Assembly: GCA_951640165.1 (NCBI GenBank)
Contig: OX621241.1
Span: forward strand, 940,001 to 1,004,000
Length of the DNA: 64,000 nucleotides
From: Pseudoips prasinana
Lineage: Eukaryota; Arthropoda; Insecta; Lepidoptera; Nolidae
Direction: 5' to 3'
The notes under the pieces are model-generated. The model made no database searches, had not been told where the DNA came from, and was given only the letters and a program-made list of their open reading frames with translations. This document shows, piece after piece, positions 1-10,465 of the stretch. Positions within the stretch are counted from its first letter, which is position 1. Every line of letters starts with the position of its first letter. Both the position numbers and the translations under genes were made by a program.

Positions 1-484
1 AGCGTTAAGATAAGTCACCATACGTAAGTACTATTTATTCTGTGACCATACCTCTATTATATATAATTAAAACTGGCATGAGACATGATAACATCATCAA
101 CAATTACAACGGGTTACTCAAGTAATGAACTCCTGAAGAGCTCGAAAATGTTGACCGAACCCAACATAACATTAATTACGCGAGTTACCCTTGTTCACTA
201 TAAATCAGTATATTTGAAAACGAATCAAATCAGTTCGTTGGTGACTCCCATAGTTATATCAATTATAACGCAACATTGCCTTGACCTTCAATTCGATAGA
301 CTAAACACTTTTTATTCTTCCAATAATAAAAATGGCGAACATTTTTCATTAGTACGTAATAAACCAGTCTATATGAGGAAGCCATCATTCAAATCTTATT
401 GAAACAGTTGCTGTCGTTTTGGAATTGCCCAGTTATTATTAATTTGCCATCTGTCGTAATAGCCTACTTTTACTTTAAATTCAA
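1..484. other. AT-rich DNA, no gene recognised
   Basis: An open frame of 105 codons (85-402, plus strand) runs through this stretch, but it shows no domain, no biased composition and no recognisable motif. In AT-rich DNA a frame of this length is not evidence of a gene. Nothing else is recognised before the RTE fragment begins. Confidence 0.5.
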
Positions 485-770
485 TTATCATCATATCAGC
501 CGAAAGACGTCCACTGCTGGACAAAGGCCTCCCCCAAAGATCTCCACAATTGCCGGTCTTGCGCTATTCACATCCAGCAGTTTCCAGCGACCCGCACAAG
601 ATCATCGGTCCATCTCGCAGGGGGCCTGCCCACGCTGCGTCTTCCGGTTCGTGGTCACCACAAGAGAACCTTTCTGCTCCAACGGCCGTCGGATCGACGA
701 GCTAAGTGCCCCGCCCACTGCCACTTCAGTTTGCAATTCTTCGGGCTATGTTGGTGACATGTACTGTAGT
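485..770 (-). mobile_element. RTE-type retrotransposon 3' end, 5'-truncated (RTE-GAT)
   Basis: The minus strand carries the last ~85 codons of an RTE-clade-like reverse transcriptase followed by a short ATG/GAT-repeat tail (forward strand: TCATCAT at about 486). The end of the protein family is recognisable from motifs such as QQWTSFG just before the stop and RWTDDL further upstream. A base lost near 745 shifts the frame, so the copy is dead. The same 3' end recurs at 2110, 2768, 9481, 13548 and 33823. Repeated 5' truncation at a common 3' end is the usual signature of target-primed reverse transcription. Confidence 0.8.
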
Positions 771-771
771 C

Positions 772-1675
772 TTTTTGATTGCTAGAAAGGTAGTAGTAGT
801 TAGTAGTTTAGGTAATCGGAATCGTGCAGTTAAATTGTTCAGCGCTCACTTAAACGAAACTGGTTATTTTGACTATCGACCTACCTTTTACCTACAATGC
901 AATATGAATCACAATAATTCTAAAACGCTAGTTAGCTCGAAAGGATAATTATTTTGAATGGAACACTAATTGAAAGCAGCTTTTAAAAGAAATACGACGA
1001 AGATAACTAATCTGAGAAAGAAAGAATATATATACGATGACGCTAGTTTCATGTTTTTTATTCAGCCCAAAAGTGCTCAACGCGCCTAAAGAAGATTTCA
1101 CTTCAAAAACCCGCGATCTTAATGCACGTGGTAAGCAGCAAAAATAGATAGAGAGGTTATCTAGGTAATTCACACAAATATCATAACTCAAATTTGAATC
1201 GTATTTCAATTATTATTCATCGTTTGAATAGTTTTTATGTTGAAGAATCCATGCCCTAGAGAACGAAATACCTAAGTAGCAGTTATTTGTTCTCACAGTG
1301 ATGGATGGTTTTGACTATACAGTGTACTAACCTAAATCTTTGTAATATACGTAAAATGTACCCACCGAATCGTAACGATGGTAATGTATCTTACTAAACT
1401 GGTAAACTCACAAGATAAGTAACATCTAAATAGGTGTATAAATTATTGTAAGAGATAAGTAAACTACACCACATCAATTTTGGTACAGATATCTCTGAAC
1501 AGAACATTAGGGATCATTCATATTTTTTGTTTATCTTTTTATTATTGTGAATAAATTTTGAAATAAATTACATTATATTACAAATTTTGTACATAAAAAT
1601 AATGAAAAGATTTAGATACGTACCTACGTAACGAAAACATTACCTTTAAGAGCAATAACTTTATTTTATTTTACA
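772..1675. other. AT-rich intergenic DNA
   Basis: No coding region, RNA gene or repeat copy was recognised in these 900 bases. The open frame at 949-1209 (minus) has no family resemblance. Confidence 0.5.
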
Positions 1676-1868
1676 CTAGCTGTGCCCTACGGTTTTACCC
1701 GCATTAAACGTTACATATTATAGCCTATGTGTTAATCCAAGGTATCAACTAACTTCATACCAAATTTTATTAAAATTGATCCAGCCGTTTAGACGTGAAG
1801 AAGTAACAAATATACACACTCACACAGTCACACACTCACAAACTTCCGCCTTTATAATATTAGTAGGA
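1676..1868 (-). mobile_element. Helitron-like non-autonomous element
   Basis: On the minus strand the element starts TCCTACTAATATTATAAAG and ends with CTAG, with A on one side and T on the other. TC...CTRR ends and insertion between A and T are the hallmarks of Helitrons. The end region reads ...GGGTAAAACCG...GCACAGCTAG, a short GC-rich stem just inside the 3' end. About 193 bp, with no coding capacity. A related subtype occurs at 26230-26470 and 37915-38173. Confidence 0.7.
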
Positions 1869-2109
1869 TGGGCTCACTCGATTAGAGTATTTGCCGGTGT
1901 TTAGTAATTTGATCACTCAAGTTATTTGCATATTTTGTATAATATTATATACAACGTAGTTACACTAACTTAGGCAGGATCCTCTGAGGCTGTAATTTTC
2001 GTCATAAATGTTTCCATGGCAACCGATAGTGACACTGTAGTGTGCTCTACGAGGCATAGTGAGGTTTGATCCTAGGTCTGGTTGGTTTAGAGCCACCTTA
2101 AGTTACCTG

Positions 2110-2375
2110 ACTTGCAAAACTGAAGTGGCAGTGGGCGGGGCACATAACTCGTAGAACTGACGGCCGTTGGGCCAGAAAGGTTCTCGAGTGGCGACCACGA
2201 ACCGGAAGACGCAGCGTGGGCAGGTCCCCTACAAGATGGACCGATGATCTTGTGCGGGTCGCTGGAAACTGCTGGATACGAATAGCGCAAGACCGGCAAT
2301 TGTGGAGATCTTTGGGGGAAGCATTTGTCCAGCAGTGGACGTCTTTCAGCTAATATGATGATGATGACGATGATA
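2110..2375 (+). mobile_element. RTE-GAT retrotransposon 3' end
   Basis: Plus-strand copy of the RTE-type 3' end seen at 485-770. It is 5'-truncated near 2110 and ends in a (GATGAT)n tail at 2355-2374. This is the best-preserved copy of the family in the window because its terminal coding segment is uninterrupted. Confidence 0.8.
2114..2353 (+). pseudogene. RTE reverse transcriptase C-terminal fragment, frame open
   Basis: Reading from GCA at 2114 to TAA at 2351-2353 gives 79 uninterrupted codons with no start of their own. Visible pieces in order are KLKWQWAGHI, RTDGRWARKVLEW, RRSVGRSPTRWTDDLVRVAG and LGEAFVQQWTSF. This matches the extreme C-terminus of RTE-like endonuclease/reverse transcriptases, downstream of the catalytic palm, so it has no enzymatic function. 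The frame runs from the truncation point to the tail without a break, which suggests a relatively young insertion. The opposite-strand frame (2087-2413) is a shadow. Confidence 0.75.
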
Positions 2376-2767
2376 AGTAACCAGACTGAGAAACCAATCT
2401 TTTTGTTACGCAATTATTGTTAAAACCCGCGACCTCTCAGCTGCAAAGGCCTGACCGGCTTACAACATTCGGATACAGAGGTCGTCTACCCTAAAAACGA
2501 TATACCAACAGATTTAGAGGGCCGTTGGGGATTAAATGAATTCCAACGTTTTTAGTTGACGCCCGAGGTTTTTGCTCTATAAACCTATAACAACAGTTAT
2601 GAAACAATTTTAAAAGCAAAGTTTATTGGTTGGTTATTTTCGAATGTCTTTATTACCTACACGGTTACAATGAATTAGAAGTTTTAAAAAAAAGTTGCTT
2701 TGCTTGTTGAAGTTAGAATTGATGTAAGACAATGTTTTTCCATTACACATTAGGATAATAAATGTAT

Positions 2768-3190
2768 TCATCATCATCATCATCATATCAGCCGAAAGAC
2801 GTCCACTGCTGGACAAAGGCCTCCCCCAAAGATCTCCACAGTTGCCGGTCTTGCGCTGTTCGCATCCAGCAGTTTCCAGCGACCCGCACAAGATAATCGG
2901 ACCATCTTGTAGGGGGCCTGCCCACGCTGCGTCTTCCGGTTCGTGGTCGCCACTCAAGAACCTTTCTGCCTCAACGGCCATCGGTTCTACGAGCTATGTG
3001 CCCCGCCCACTGCCACTTTAGTTTTGCAATTCTTCGGGCTATGTCGGTGACTTTGGTTCGCCTGCGGACTTCGACATTTCTGATTCGATCCCGCAGGGAA
3101 ACTCCGAGCATAGCCCTCTCCATTGCTCTTTGGGTGACCTTGAGTCTTCTAATAAGGCCCATAGTGAGCGACCACGTCTCTGTTCCGTAT
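2768..3190 (-). mobile_element. RTE-GAT retrotransposon 3' end, longer copy
   Basis: Minus strand, with a (CATCAT)n tail on the forward strand at 2769-2787. It is longer than its siblings, reaching ~3190 before 5' truncation. The frame from 3162 down to 2971 encodes motifs typical of this C-terminus: [39 protein letters not shown] and RRTDGR. A stop follows the DGR, and the rest of the C-terminus lies downstream with frame damage. It is a fossil with no catalytic residues. Confidence 0.8.
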
Positions 3191-3305
3191 ATATAAATAA
3201 TATATAAATGTATTAATTAATTATATTATAATTTTATAAATAATTTTAATAGTTGTTAATTAACCTTTGGTCATACTAATATGACTAATAAATAAAGAAT
3301 ATGAC

Positions 3306-3512
3306 TGCACGTGTGGCGCAGCGGCTAAGACAGTCGCCTCGCCTCCTCGTGGTGCGGGTTCGAGTCCCGCGCTGGACAACTATTTGTGTTACCCATACAT
3401 AGTTGCTCTGAGTCTGGATGTAATTTGTGTCTGTCGATATGTTTGTAAAGTACCCTGCGACACAGGTATTAGATTCCCTAGTGCAGGCGTTGTCTTTCAA
3501 AAAAGAAATACT
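3306..3512 (+). mobile_element. tRNA-derived SINE (SINE-C)
   Basis: It begins with a tRNA-like head: a degenerate A-box (TGGCGCAGCGG, 3314-3324) and a perfect RNA polymerase III B-box (GGTTCGAGTCC, about 3358-3368). An unrelated body ends in an A-rich stretch near 3500. Related bodies at 25518-25612 (minus) and 28388-28580 share the segment after the tRNA head, which identifies this as a dispersed family rather than a tRNA gene. Confidence 0.7.
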
Positions 3513-3519
3513 GTATTGT

Positions 3520-4030
3520 ACTGTACTCCTATTCTCTAAGGTTAACGGGTTATATTAAAGTAATATTGGTTTGTTAACATGTAATTATATTATATGTTGT
3601 ATAATACAATTATTATTGAAGTTATACTTCTTTTGGCGCGATGGAGAAAAATGATGAAAGTGAATTTTTACGATGCGCGCGCACACCGACACCAAAAAAT
3701 TTAACAGCATGAAGTTAGTTCTAGGTGGTATGAAAATTGATAACTATGTTCAAGTTGTATATTAAGAAGTATAACTTCTAACGCGTGTACATAAGTACAC
3801 ACAAGTTTTTTTTTATATTAAATTCATAGATAAGGAACTTCATTTTTTATTGATCTCGAACATTAATAATTTTAATTTACCTAGAACTTGAGAAGAAGAT
3901 TCTAATTGCTTCCTTTTTCATGGTTATCAAAATATAGTTTCAAATTTATTAAAATAACTATATTTGAAATATAGTGGATTAGCATGTTTCGTTTTACAAA
4001 AAACATTATTTCTGTTTTCTGCGTAGATAA
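3520..4030. other. AT-rich DNA, no gene recognised
   Basis: Nothing coding is recognised. The 5' limit of the downstream reverse transcriptase fragment is uncertain and may extend a little into the end of this stretch. Confidence 0.45.
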
Positions 4031-5644
4031 TTTACTAAACTCATATATCTTTCATCTCTTCCAACTGCCGATCATCCACCTTTTGCTTTCAATTAATTCT
4101 CCGATTGTGATGTTAAGAAAAGTATCCTGTCGATATCTTCCAATGCGGTCGGTAGCGACAGTGTCAGCCGTAATATGATCATTCCTATCCTTGCTTACAT
4201 CCTACCCATTATCACCCATATTCTTAATTGTTCCATATCCTGTGGCTTTTTTCCTTCCGCATGGAAAGAAGCTCTTGTCACTCCCATTCCTAAAACTAGA
4301 AATCCATCCTCATTCTCCGATTACCGTCCCATATCCATTCTCCCATTCCTATCAAAAGTCCTCGAACGGCTTATTTACTCCCAACTGAACTCCTATGTTT
4401 GTAAACACAATCTCCTTAACCCTATGCAATCCGGTTTCCGTCCTGGTCATAGCACCGTCACAGCCTTGGTCCATATTACGGATGACATCAGAAGTGCCAT
4501 GGAGAGTGGAAATCTTACAGTTCTCCTTTTACTTGACTTTACCAATGCTTTTAATACTGTAGATTTTGACATTCTTCTTGGCATTTTGACTTCGCTTAAC
4601 ATATCTCCAACGGCAATTGAATGGTTTCGATCTTACCTGTTTGGCCGCCGGCAACGAATTCGTATTAATGACTTGTTTTCTACATGGTCTAATACAGTTG
4701 CTGGCGTGCCGCAGGGTGGCGTTCTTTCTCCATTACTTTTCGCTTTATTTATAAATACGATTTCTAATAATCTTGCTTCCGCCTACCATCTTTATGCAGA
4801 CGATCTACAAATTTATTCCCATGGTTCGCTTGCAAATTTACCCAGTGTCATCACGGCAATAAATGGTGATTTAGATCGGATAAAGACGTGGAGTAATAGC
4901 TTTGGTCTTAGAATTAATCCATCTAAGACCCAAGCTATAGTAGTTGGCAGCTCTCGAATGATTTCAAAAGTGGACTGGTCTCAACAACCCCAAATCATCT
5001 TTGACGGGACTGTTATCCCTCCCAGTAATAACGTCAAGAATCTAGGAATTATAATTGACAATACGTTGTCCTGGGGTCCTAATCTTAAAAATGTTAGTGG
5101 TAAACTTTTCGCATCAGCAGGTTCCCTCAGGCGTCTACGCAATTTCCTCCCTATTACCACTAAAACTGCTCTTGTACAATCACTTCTCTTACCTATTCTC
5201 GACTATGCCGATGCCAGCTATCTAGATCTCACGGAAGAACAACTGGATAAACTTGAGCGTCTCCAAAACCTTTGTATAAGATTCATATTTGGTCTTCGCA
5301 AATATGATCACGTTTCATCATTCCGTTTAAAGCTCAAGTGGTTGCCAATTCGCCTTCGTCGGAATGCACATATTCTTTCCTTATTATATAACATACTCTT
5401 TAACCCTGCTACGCCTTCATATCTTAAAAACCGATTCGAGTTTCTCTGTGACACGCATTCGAAATTCCTAAGATCATCACATAACTTAAAACTGCATAAT
5501 CCTATACATTCCACAATATTTATGGACAAGACATTTGCCGTTGAAGCAGTAAGGTTATGGAACGCCCTGCCAATTAATATAAGACGTGCCCAAACTGTTG
5601 CTACGTTTAATAAAGGTGTTAAAGAACACTACCTGCGTTTGTAA
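4031..5644 (+). pseudogene. 5'-truncated non-LTR reverse transcriptase (Jockey superfamily, CR1/L2-like)
   Basis: The longest plus-strand frame opens at ATG 4175 (489 codons), but this methionine is internal. Upstream in the same frame is the conserved lead-in FSDCDVKKS...SNAVGSDSV, and before it LPTADHPPFAF, interrupted by TAA at 4094-4096 and again at 4028-4030. Within the main frame, RT motifs are in order: YRPISILPFLSK, the motif-A aspartate in LLLDFTNAFNTV, GVPQGGVLSPLLF, and the catalytic YADD at about 4792-4803. A thumb/C-terminal region ends in RLWNALP...RRAQ. No endonuclease domain is present. The copy cannot be autonomous, although its catalytic palm looks intact. A second copy's C-terminus lies at 27891-28298 (minus). 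Confidence 0.85.
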
Positions 5645-5822
5645 AGATCCTTCCTCTTTTATATATTATGTATGTATTTTGTTATTTTATATATTATACA
5701 CTGTATTGTATTTTATAGAATGTATATATTATGTAATGTTTATGTATGTATTTATGTTTATCATATATGTAGTCATAGGTACCATGTATAATATCACAAT
5801 TCCACAACTATTTAAGTATAAC
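5645..5822 (+). other. Probable 3' UTR of the truncated retrotransposon
   Basis: This very AT-rich stretch, with many TATGTA/TATATT runs, directly follows the reverse transcriptase stop codon and ends where Rep-3 starts. I infer that it is the element's 3' UTR and tail. No clear target-site duplication was found. Confidence 0.4.
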
Positions 5823-6085
5823 ATCTTTACGCACAATTAACTTGAGGAGTAAGCTGGTGAATGCGTGACGACAGTGCTAAAAAAAGTGTGATCGGGCGAG
5901 GCGAACAGAATTTGCGAGGGAGATATAAGTTAGTGCAGATAGAAAGAGAGAGAGCTACTTTTCGTATATTACTGTGGGGAAAGAGAGAGAAGTGCGAGCA
6001 CAATTTTTTTTTCTCTCTTTCTCCTTACAGCCAGTTACGTTAAGTATATCTAAGTTGGACTTCAGTCGTGTGGTCCAGCGCAATC
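5823..6085 (+). repeat. Rep-3 dispersed repeat, copy 1
   Basis: About 260 bp, closely resembling 11545-11795 in the same orientation. Shared landmarks are TCTTTACGCAC, AAGCTG..AATGCGTGACG, a GA-rich middle, a CTTTCTC pyrimidine run, ACAGCCAG/ATAGCCAG, and a common end near CTTCAGTCGT/CTCCAGTCGT. There is no coding potential. The family identity is unknown to me. Confidence 0.65.
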
Positions 6086-6092
6086 GTTTTTA

Positions 6093-6681
6093 GGGTTTTG
6101 TAGCAAAATGGCAAAAAACGGAACCCTTATAGATTCGTCATGTCTGTCTGTCTGTCCGTCCGTATGTCACAGCCACTTTTTTATGAAACTATAAGAGCTG
6201 TACTATTGAAACTTGGTAAGTAGATGTATTCTGTGAACCGCATTAAGATTTTTACAAATATAAAATAGAAAAAGAACAATAATTTTGGGGGGTCGCCATA
6301 CATAGAACTAAATCTCAAAAAAACATTTTTCATCGTACCCATTGTCTATGGATAGGTCTTCAAAAATGATATTGAGGTTTCTAAGATTATTTATTTCTAA
6401 ACTGAATAGTTTGCGCGAGAGACACTTCCAAAGTGGTAAAATGAGTGACCCCCCCCCCCCCTGTAACTTCTAAAATAAGTAAATGATAAAACTAAAAAAA
6501 TATATGATGTACATTACCATAAAAACTAACAACGAAAATTGGTTTGGACGAGATCTAGTGAGTAGTTTTTTTTAATACGTCATAAATCGTAAACCACAAT
6601 TTACCTTTCATTTAATCAACTGAAATACTTGCTGGTACGGAACCCTTCATGTGCGAGTCAGACTCGCACTTGGCCGGTTTT
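6093..6681 (-). repeat. Rep-2 long variant, copy 1
   Basis: The right end reads CGAGTCAGACTCGCACTTGGCCGG and the left end has CGGAACCC followed by GTCTGTCTGTCTGTCC repeats. On the minus strand this is the widespread lepidopteran repeat that begins ...CCGGCCAAGTGCGAGTC. A similar copy lies at 25722-26161, and a different subtype at 54369-54751 and 61848-62228. A 13-base C run sits at about 6449-6461. Non-coding. Confidence 0.65.
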
Positions 6682-6689
6682 TTTTTTCG

Positions 6690-7464
6690 TGCACCTATAG
6701 AGAGCTACATTTTCGGTAAGTTACATCAGCTATATTTTATTCTGAATAAAATTAGAAACTTTTCCCAAAACAATACAATACTGTAAAAGTTGCCAAAAAA
6801 ATCATATATTAAATTACTAATATATCTTTCCATTTATCTACCCGTGAGAAGCCTGGGCGGATCACAAGTTACGAAAAAAAATTGTTTCGTGTATTCACGT
6901 ATCCGCGCGTATAATAGCCGTCTTGTAACTGTCCGCGTGCCGAGTAGCTTAACTTCACATAATAATATAATTTACCGACTATCTTCCTAATGCCTTATTT
7001 GCTGGAACGTAAGCTTTCATAATTTAACGAAGCTTTGCTGTAGAAATTATGTATTATGTTTGATGTAACTTCTTAAGGAAATTAGGTTGTTTAAGACAAA
7101 ACAAACAAAAGCTACTTAGATCGTAATATTTTATACAAACATAGATACATCAAGCCGATAGATACACTGTATTAATTACAGTGTCTTAATTTCAAAGACG
7201 GAAAGATGCGTTTTCACTGTTTCAATGTGTCCACTGAAGCACTCGATTATCTATCATTAGACGCAAACTCGCGTCGTGCCAATGTATTCAACGGCACGCG
7301 CTGGGGGAAGGGAGGAGGGCCGAAGGGAGGGATACTCGACATGTTAAGTACCTTTACTATATGAAGCCAATAAACTTTCATGAAATGGCCGTTCAATCAG
7401 TTCTAGAATAGTTTAAGACGACAGAAGTGGCACGCCAATTTATAATATAGTTCTTGCGTCATAT
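6690..7464. other. Unannotated AT-rich DNA
   Basis: No gene is recognised. A short G-rich patch occurs at about 7302-7330. The open frame at 6790-6990 is unsupported. Confidence 0.45.
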
Positions 7465-7815
7465 GGTTGACTGCCTCGTGAGTAACTGTAGTGAGTTCCG
7501 AGGGTTCGAGTCCCGGGTCGGGCCAATATCTAATTTTTTTGTTAAGAAAATTTCTCAGTACCAGCCCGAAGTCTGGGAGTTTACAGTATTACACCCCCCT
7601 GCCTCTATGAGCAGGTAAAGCCATCGGTCCTGAAGCTGACCTCTTTTCGATCATGTCACTGGTCGTCCCATCGAATCAGTAGAGTGATGGAATAGAAAGT
7701 GCCCCTGTGTTTGCACAGACACTTGTGCACTATAATATATGCCGCGCAGATGGCGACTCTCCATTGGGATTGGACGCCGTTGCCGAAATTAGGCTGAGAG
7801 ATTGTTATTAAGTAT
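7465..7815 (+). mobile_element. tRNA-derived SINE (SINE-D), copy 1
   Basis: A B-box-like GGTTCGAGTCCC occurs at about 7503-7514. It is followed by a ~300-bp body with landmarks TCTGGGAGTTTACAGTATT, GACCTCTTTTCGATCATGTCACT and CCCATCGAATCAGTAGAGTGATGG. Relatives lie at 9085-9430 (plus), 33130-33480 (minus), 42868-43030 (minus, partial) and 49590-49815 (minus). Non-coding; pol III ancestry is inferred from the box. Confidence 0.6.
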
Positions 7816-8583
7816 GGCAAAAAACACACAAATTATAGTACAGGACCGTTTGCTTAAATAAGGGCGCACTATCTAATCCTCAATAACATAATTCGATGGG
7901 ATTGCCGCCCAATATCAGAATCTGGGCCACTAAAGTGTCACTAAGATTAAAAAAAGGCTTAAATAGACTGACACTTTTTAATTTAGCACAGAGATTTTTG
8001 GGCTGAAACCACTGGACCATCGAGGCAATCAAGTCTACAGTTATTGTTTAACCACGCTGAACGCGGAGCCAAGCTATTTAATCGTAGAATTGCTAACTAA
8101 TAATGAGTTTTTAAATTAAAAATGTAGCCAACACGAAATCGATGACGAAATAGAAAAATACGTTTTGTCTCCAAGTTCTAAAGGACATCTATAATCCGAT
8201 TAACAGCAGACAAGAACAAAAGCAAATAGAAGAGAGAACACTCGTGTGCGCAGTAGATAATAACCGCAACGACGCGCACTCATACACTGTTAGATAAAGA
8301 CAATCTGTTTAAGGCTCATCGTACACAGACACGTTTTTGCCAACTTGCAAAAGCAGAATTAAAACGATATTTTTATCGAAATCTTGTTGGGATTATAGCA
8401 AATTGTTAGTTACGTCAAAACACGGTTGACCGCTTTGTTGTTGACATCCCACTATGTCATACGAAGCGCTTTGATTCCTCCTTCATCATACGCACTGCTA
8501 AGCAGTAGAACATCCTCCCGAACGACGTGTTTCCATACTCATACAACAGGGGTTTATTCAGGCCACATCTTCACTTACCATCA
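7816..8583. other. Unannotated DNA between SINE-D and MITE-1
   Basis: No coding family was recognised. The short frame at 8426-8608 runs into the MITE and is not a gene. Confidence 0.45.
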
Positions 8584-8826
8584 GGGCCTCTACCGGCTAA
8601 GTCGCTGAACATTGATTTCTTAAATGGCGTCCAAATAAATAAAGATTAAAAATTACTTAAACAATCGTTAAATCGGCTTCAACGTTGACAATCGATTCCG
8701 GACCATTTATTAAGTCACATGTGGTCATGGAAGCCGATTTAACGATTGATTAAGTCATTTTTAACCTTTATTTATTTGAACGCCATTTAAGAAATCGATG
8801 TTCGGCAACTTAGCCGGTAGAGCCCC
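8584..8826. mobile_element. MITE-1 foldback element, copy 1
   Basis: A 243-bp sequence whose two halves are near inverse copies. The left arm starts GGGCCTCTACCGGCTAAGTC and the right arm ends in the complement (GACTTAGCCGGTAGAGCCCC family). The arms are about 100 bp, with AATAAATAAAG..TTTATTTATTT and CGTTAAATCGGCTTCAAC..GAAGCCGATTTAACG pairings. A second copy is at 46510-46753. No open frame. It is a non-autonomous DNA transposon or foldback element of unknown superfamily, with no convincing target duplication. Confidence 0.75.
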
Positions 8827-8839
8827 AGGTGAGATCGTG

Positions 8840-9078
8840 GTCCAGCGCAAACCCATCCAGCATAAAAAAGTGGTTGGTAAATGCTTTCCTTTCACTCCGC
8901 AGGGCGTGGGTTTGGTTACCACCCAGGATAGATATTTGTGTGCATAAACATGTCTGTTTGTCCTGAGTCTGGGTGTAATTAGGGACATTATTTACACACG
9001 GCCATCTGATTCCAAACTAAGCAGAGCTTGTCCTATGGAAACCAAATACTTTTTCTTTTGTAAATACGGACAAACAGT
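8840..9078. mobile_element. Chimeric SINE-B: plus head fused to minus tail
   Basis: Bases up to ~8980 match the 5' part of SINE-B (19461-19710) in plus orientation: GGTTGGTAAATGCTT, GTGGGTT.. box, GTTTGTCCTGAGTCTGGGTG. From ~8981 the sequence matches the tail of the same family on the opposite strand: TTTACACACGGCCATCTGAT, AAACTAAGCAGAGCTTGT. Two copies are therefore joined head-to-head at ~8981, or one copy was internally inverted. Confidence 0.65.
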
Positions 9079-9084
9079 CATCTT

Positions 9085-9430
9085 CGTCCTGGGTTCAAAC
9101 TCCCGGTTGGGCCGAAAAGTGATTTCGTAATTTTTCTGTAAAAGACATATACCGTCAACGCCCAGACATATAAATTTATGTCTGGGCGTTGACGGTATTG
9201 TACCTCCGTGCCTCGGACAGCATGTAAAGTGGTCGGTCCTATACCTGACCTCTTTCTGGTCGTATCGCTAGTTATCCCAACGGATGATGAGAGTGATATA
9301 AAGAAAGTGGCCCTGTGTGTGCTCACACTTATGCAGTACCAATTTGCTAGGGATATAGTACCGCGCGAATTGGTGGTCTTTGTTGAGACTGGCCGCCGCG
9401 GCCGAAATTCGGCCAGGAGGAGATAATTAT
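9085..9430 (+). mobile_element. SINE-D, copy 2, with internal palindrome
   Basis: This has the same body as 7465-7815, with a decayed box GGTTCAAACTCCC near 9094. A 22-bp perfect inverted repeat with a 6-nt centre (9149-9198) interrupts it; its right arm is the normal SINE sequence and its left arm looks like an inverted copy. It ends in a GGCCGCCGCGGCCGAAATTCGGCC patch near 9391-9414. Confidence 0.6.
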
Positions 9431-9480
9431 TTAATTCTCATTAATTTTCGTAATTAATTACTAAAGTTAAATGCCCTGGT

Positions 9481-9766
9481 CATCATCATCATCATATCAG
9501 CCGAAAGACGTCCACAGCTGGACAAAGGCCTCCCCCAAAGATCTCCACAATTGCCGGTCACCGCATCTTGCGCTATCCGCATCCAGCGATTTCCAGCGAC
9601 CCTCACTAGATAATCTGTCCATCTTGTAGGGGACCTGCCCACGCTGCGTCTTCCGGTTCGTGGTCGCCACTCGAGAACCTTTCTGCCCCAGCGGCCATTG
9701 GCTCTAAGAGCTATGTGCCCTGCCCACTGCTACTTCAGCTTGACAATTCTTATTGCTACGTCGGTT
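9481..9766 (-). mobile_element. RTE-GAT retrotransposon 3' end
   Basis: The forward strand starts with CATCATCATC (tail) and continues ATATCAGCCGAAAGACGTCC, the reverse complement of the family's terminal coding segment. It is 5'-truncated at ~9766. A 4-base insertion near 9560 and other changes break the frame. No catalytic motifs remain. Confidence 0.75.
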
Positions 9767-10109
9767 TGTTATTAATCTAATATCAATATGAACACTTCTA
9801 TCTGAAATACTGTTGAAATGTTCGTGAACGAAGCGCCTTACAAACCAAAAACAAAACATTTGCATCGTCTGTTGGACATGGCAGTAGATTCAAAATTATT
9901 TGTCATACAGAGCGAGATAAATACCGACAGCTTCGTCTAGACAAACATATTGGTGATGTTCTCACCAGATCATACAGAGGCGAACAAGCAAACATTTGTT
10001 CTACTGCGATATACTGTAACCTATGTTATATTTGTCCCCTAACGCAAATATTACATTGGTTTCAGTATACCGTATATCAAACTGAATTGTTTTCCTAACC
10101 ATTCTATAA

Positions 10110-10430
10110 TCTATACATATAATATAATCGTAGGAAAGTGAAAACTGTACATTGAATATTTTAACAAAAGGATACTAAGGGCGTGATCTACATTAGATAT
10201 CGAAGCCAAAAATATAGTTTTTAGATTTTTTGTCAGTGTGTCTGTTTGCCTGTATGTATGTCCGGGCTAAACTCAAAAAGTACTGCATGGATTTACTTAA
10301 AATTTTGCATGAATATTACTGAGAGGTCGGGTCAACATATAGGCTACATATTATCACGCTATCACCTACGGGGGAGGAGCTGCGATAATTTATAAAGTTT
10401 AACGCGGGTAAAACCGCGGGGCACTGCTAT
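10110..10430 (+). mobile_element. Helitron-like element (TCTATACATATAAT subtype)
   Basis: Starts TCTATACATATAATATAATCG after an A and ends with CGCGGGTAAAACCGCGGGGCAC, a GC stem, followed by CTAT where family members have CTAG. Landmarks are ATATCGAAGCCAAAAATATAG, GTCCGGGCTAAACTCAAAAAG and TATTATCACGCTATCACC. Other copies are at 48202-48506 (plus), 52200-52519 (minus), and 44988-45283 and 45555-45859 (minus, decayed 3' ends). About 320 bp, no coding. Confidence 0.7.
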
Positions 10431-10465
10431 TTATATAATAAGAGGATTGAGATATAATGTACGTA

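Noticed and set aside
6115..6180. CRISPR-like or satellite array from the GTCT/GTCC repeats
   Set aside because: The short tetranucleotide run is part of the Rep-2 repeat. There are no spacers or regular repeat units, and the genome is eukaryotic.
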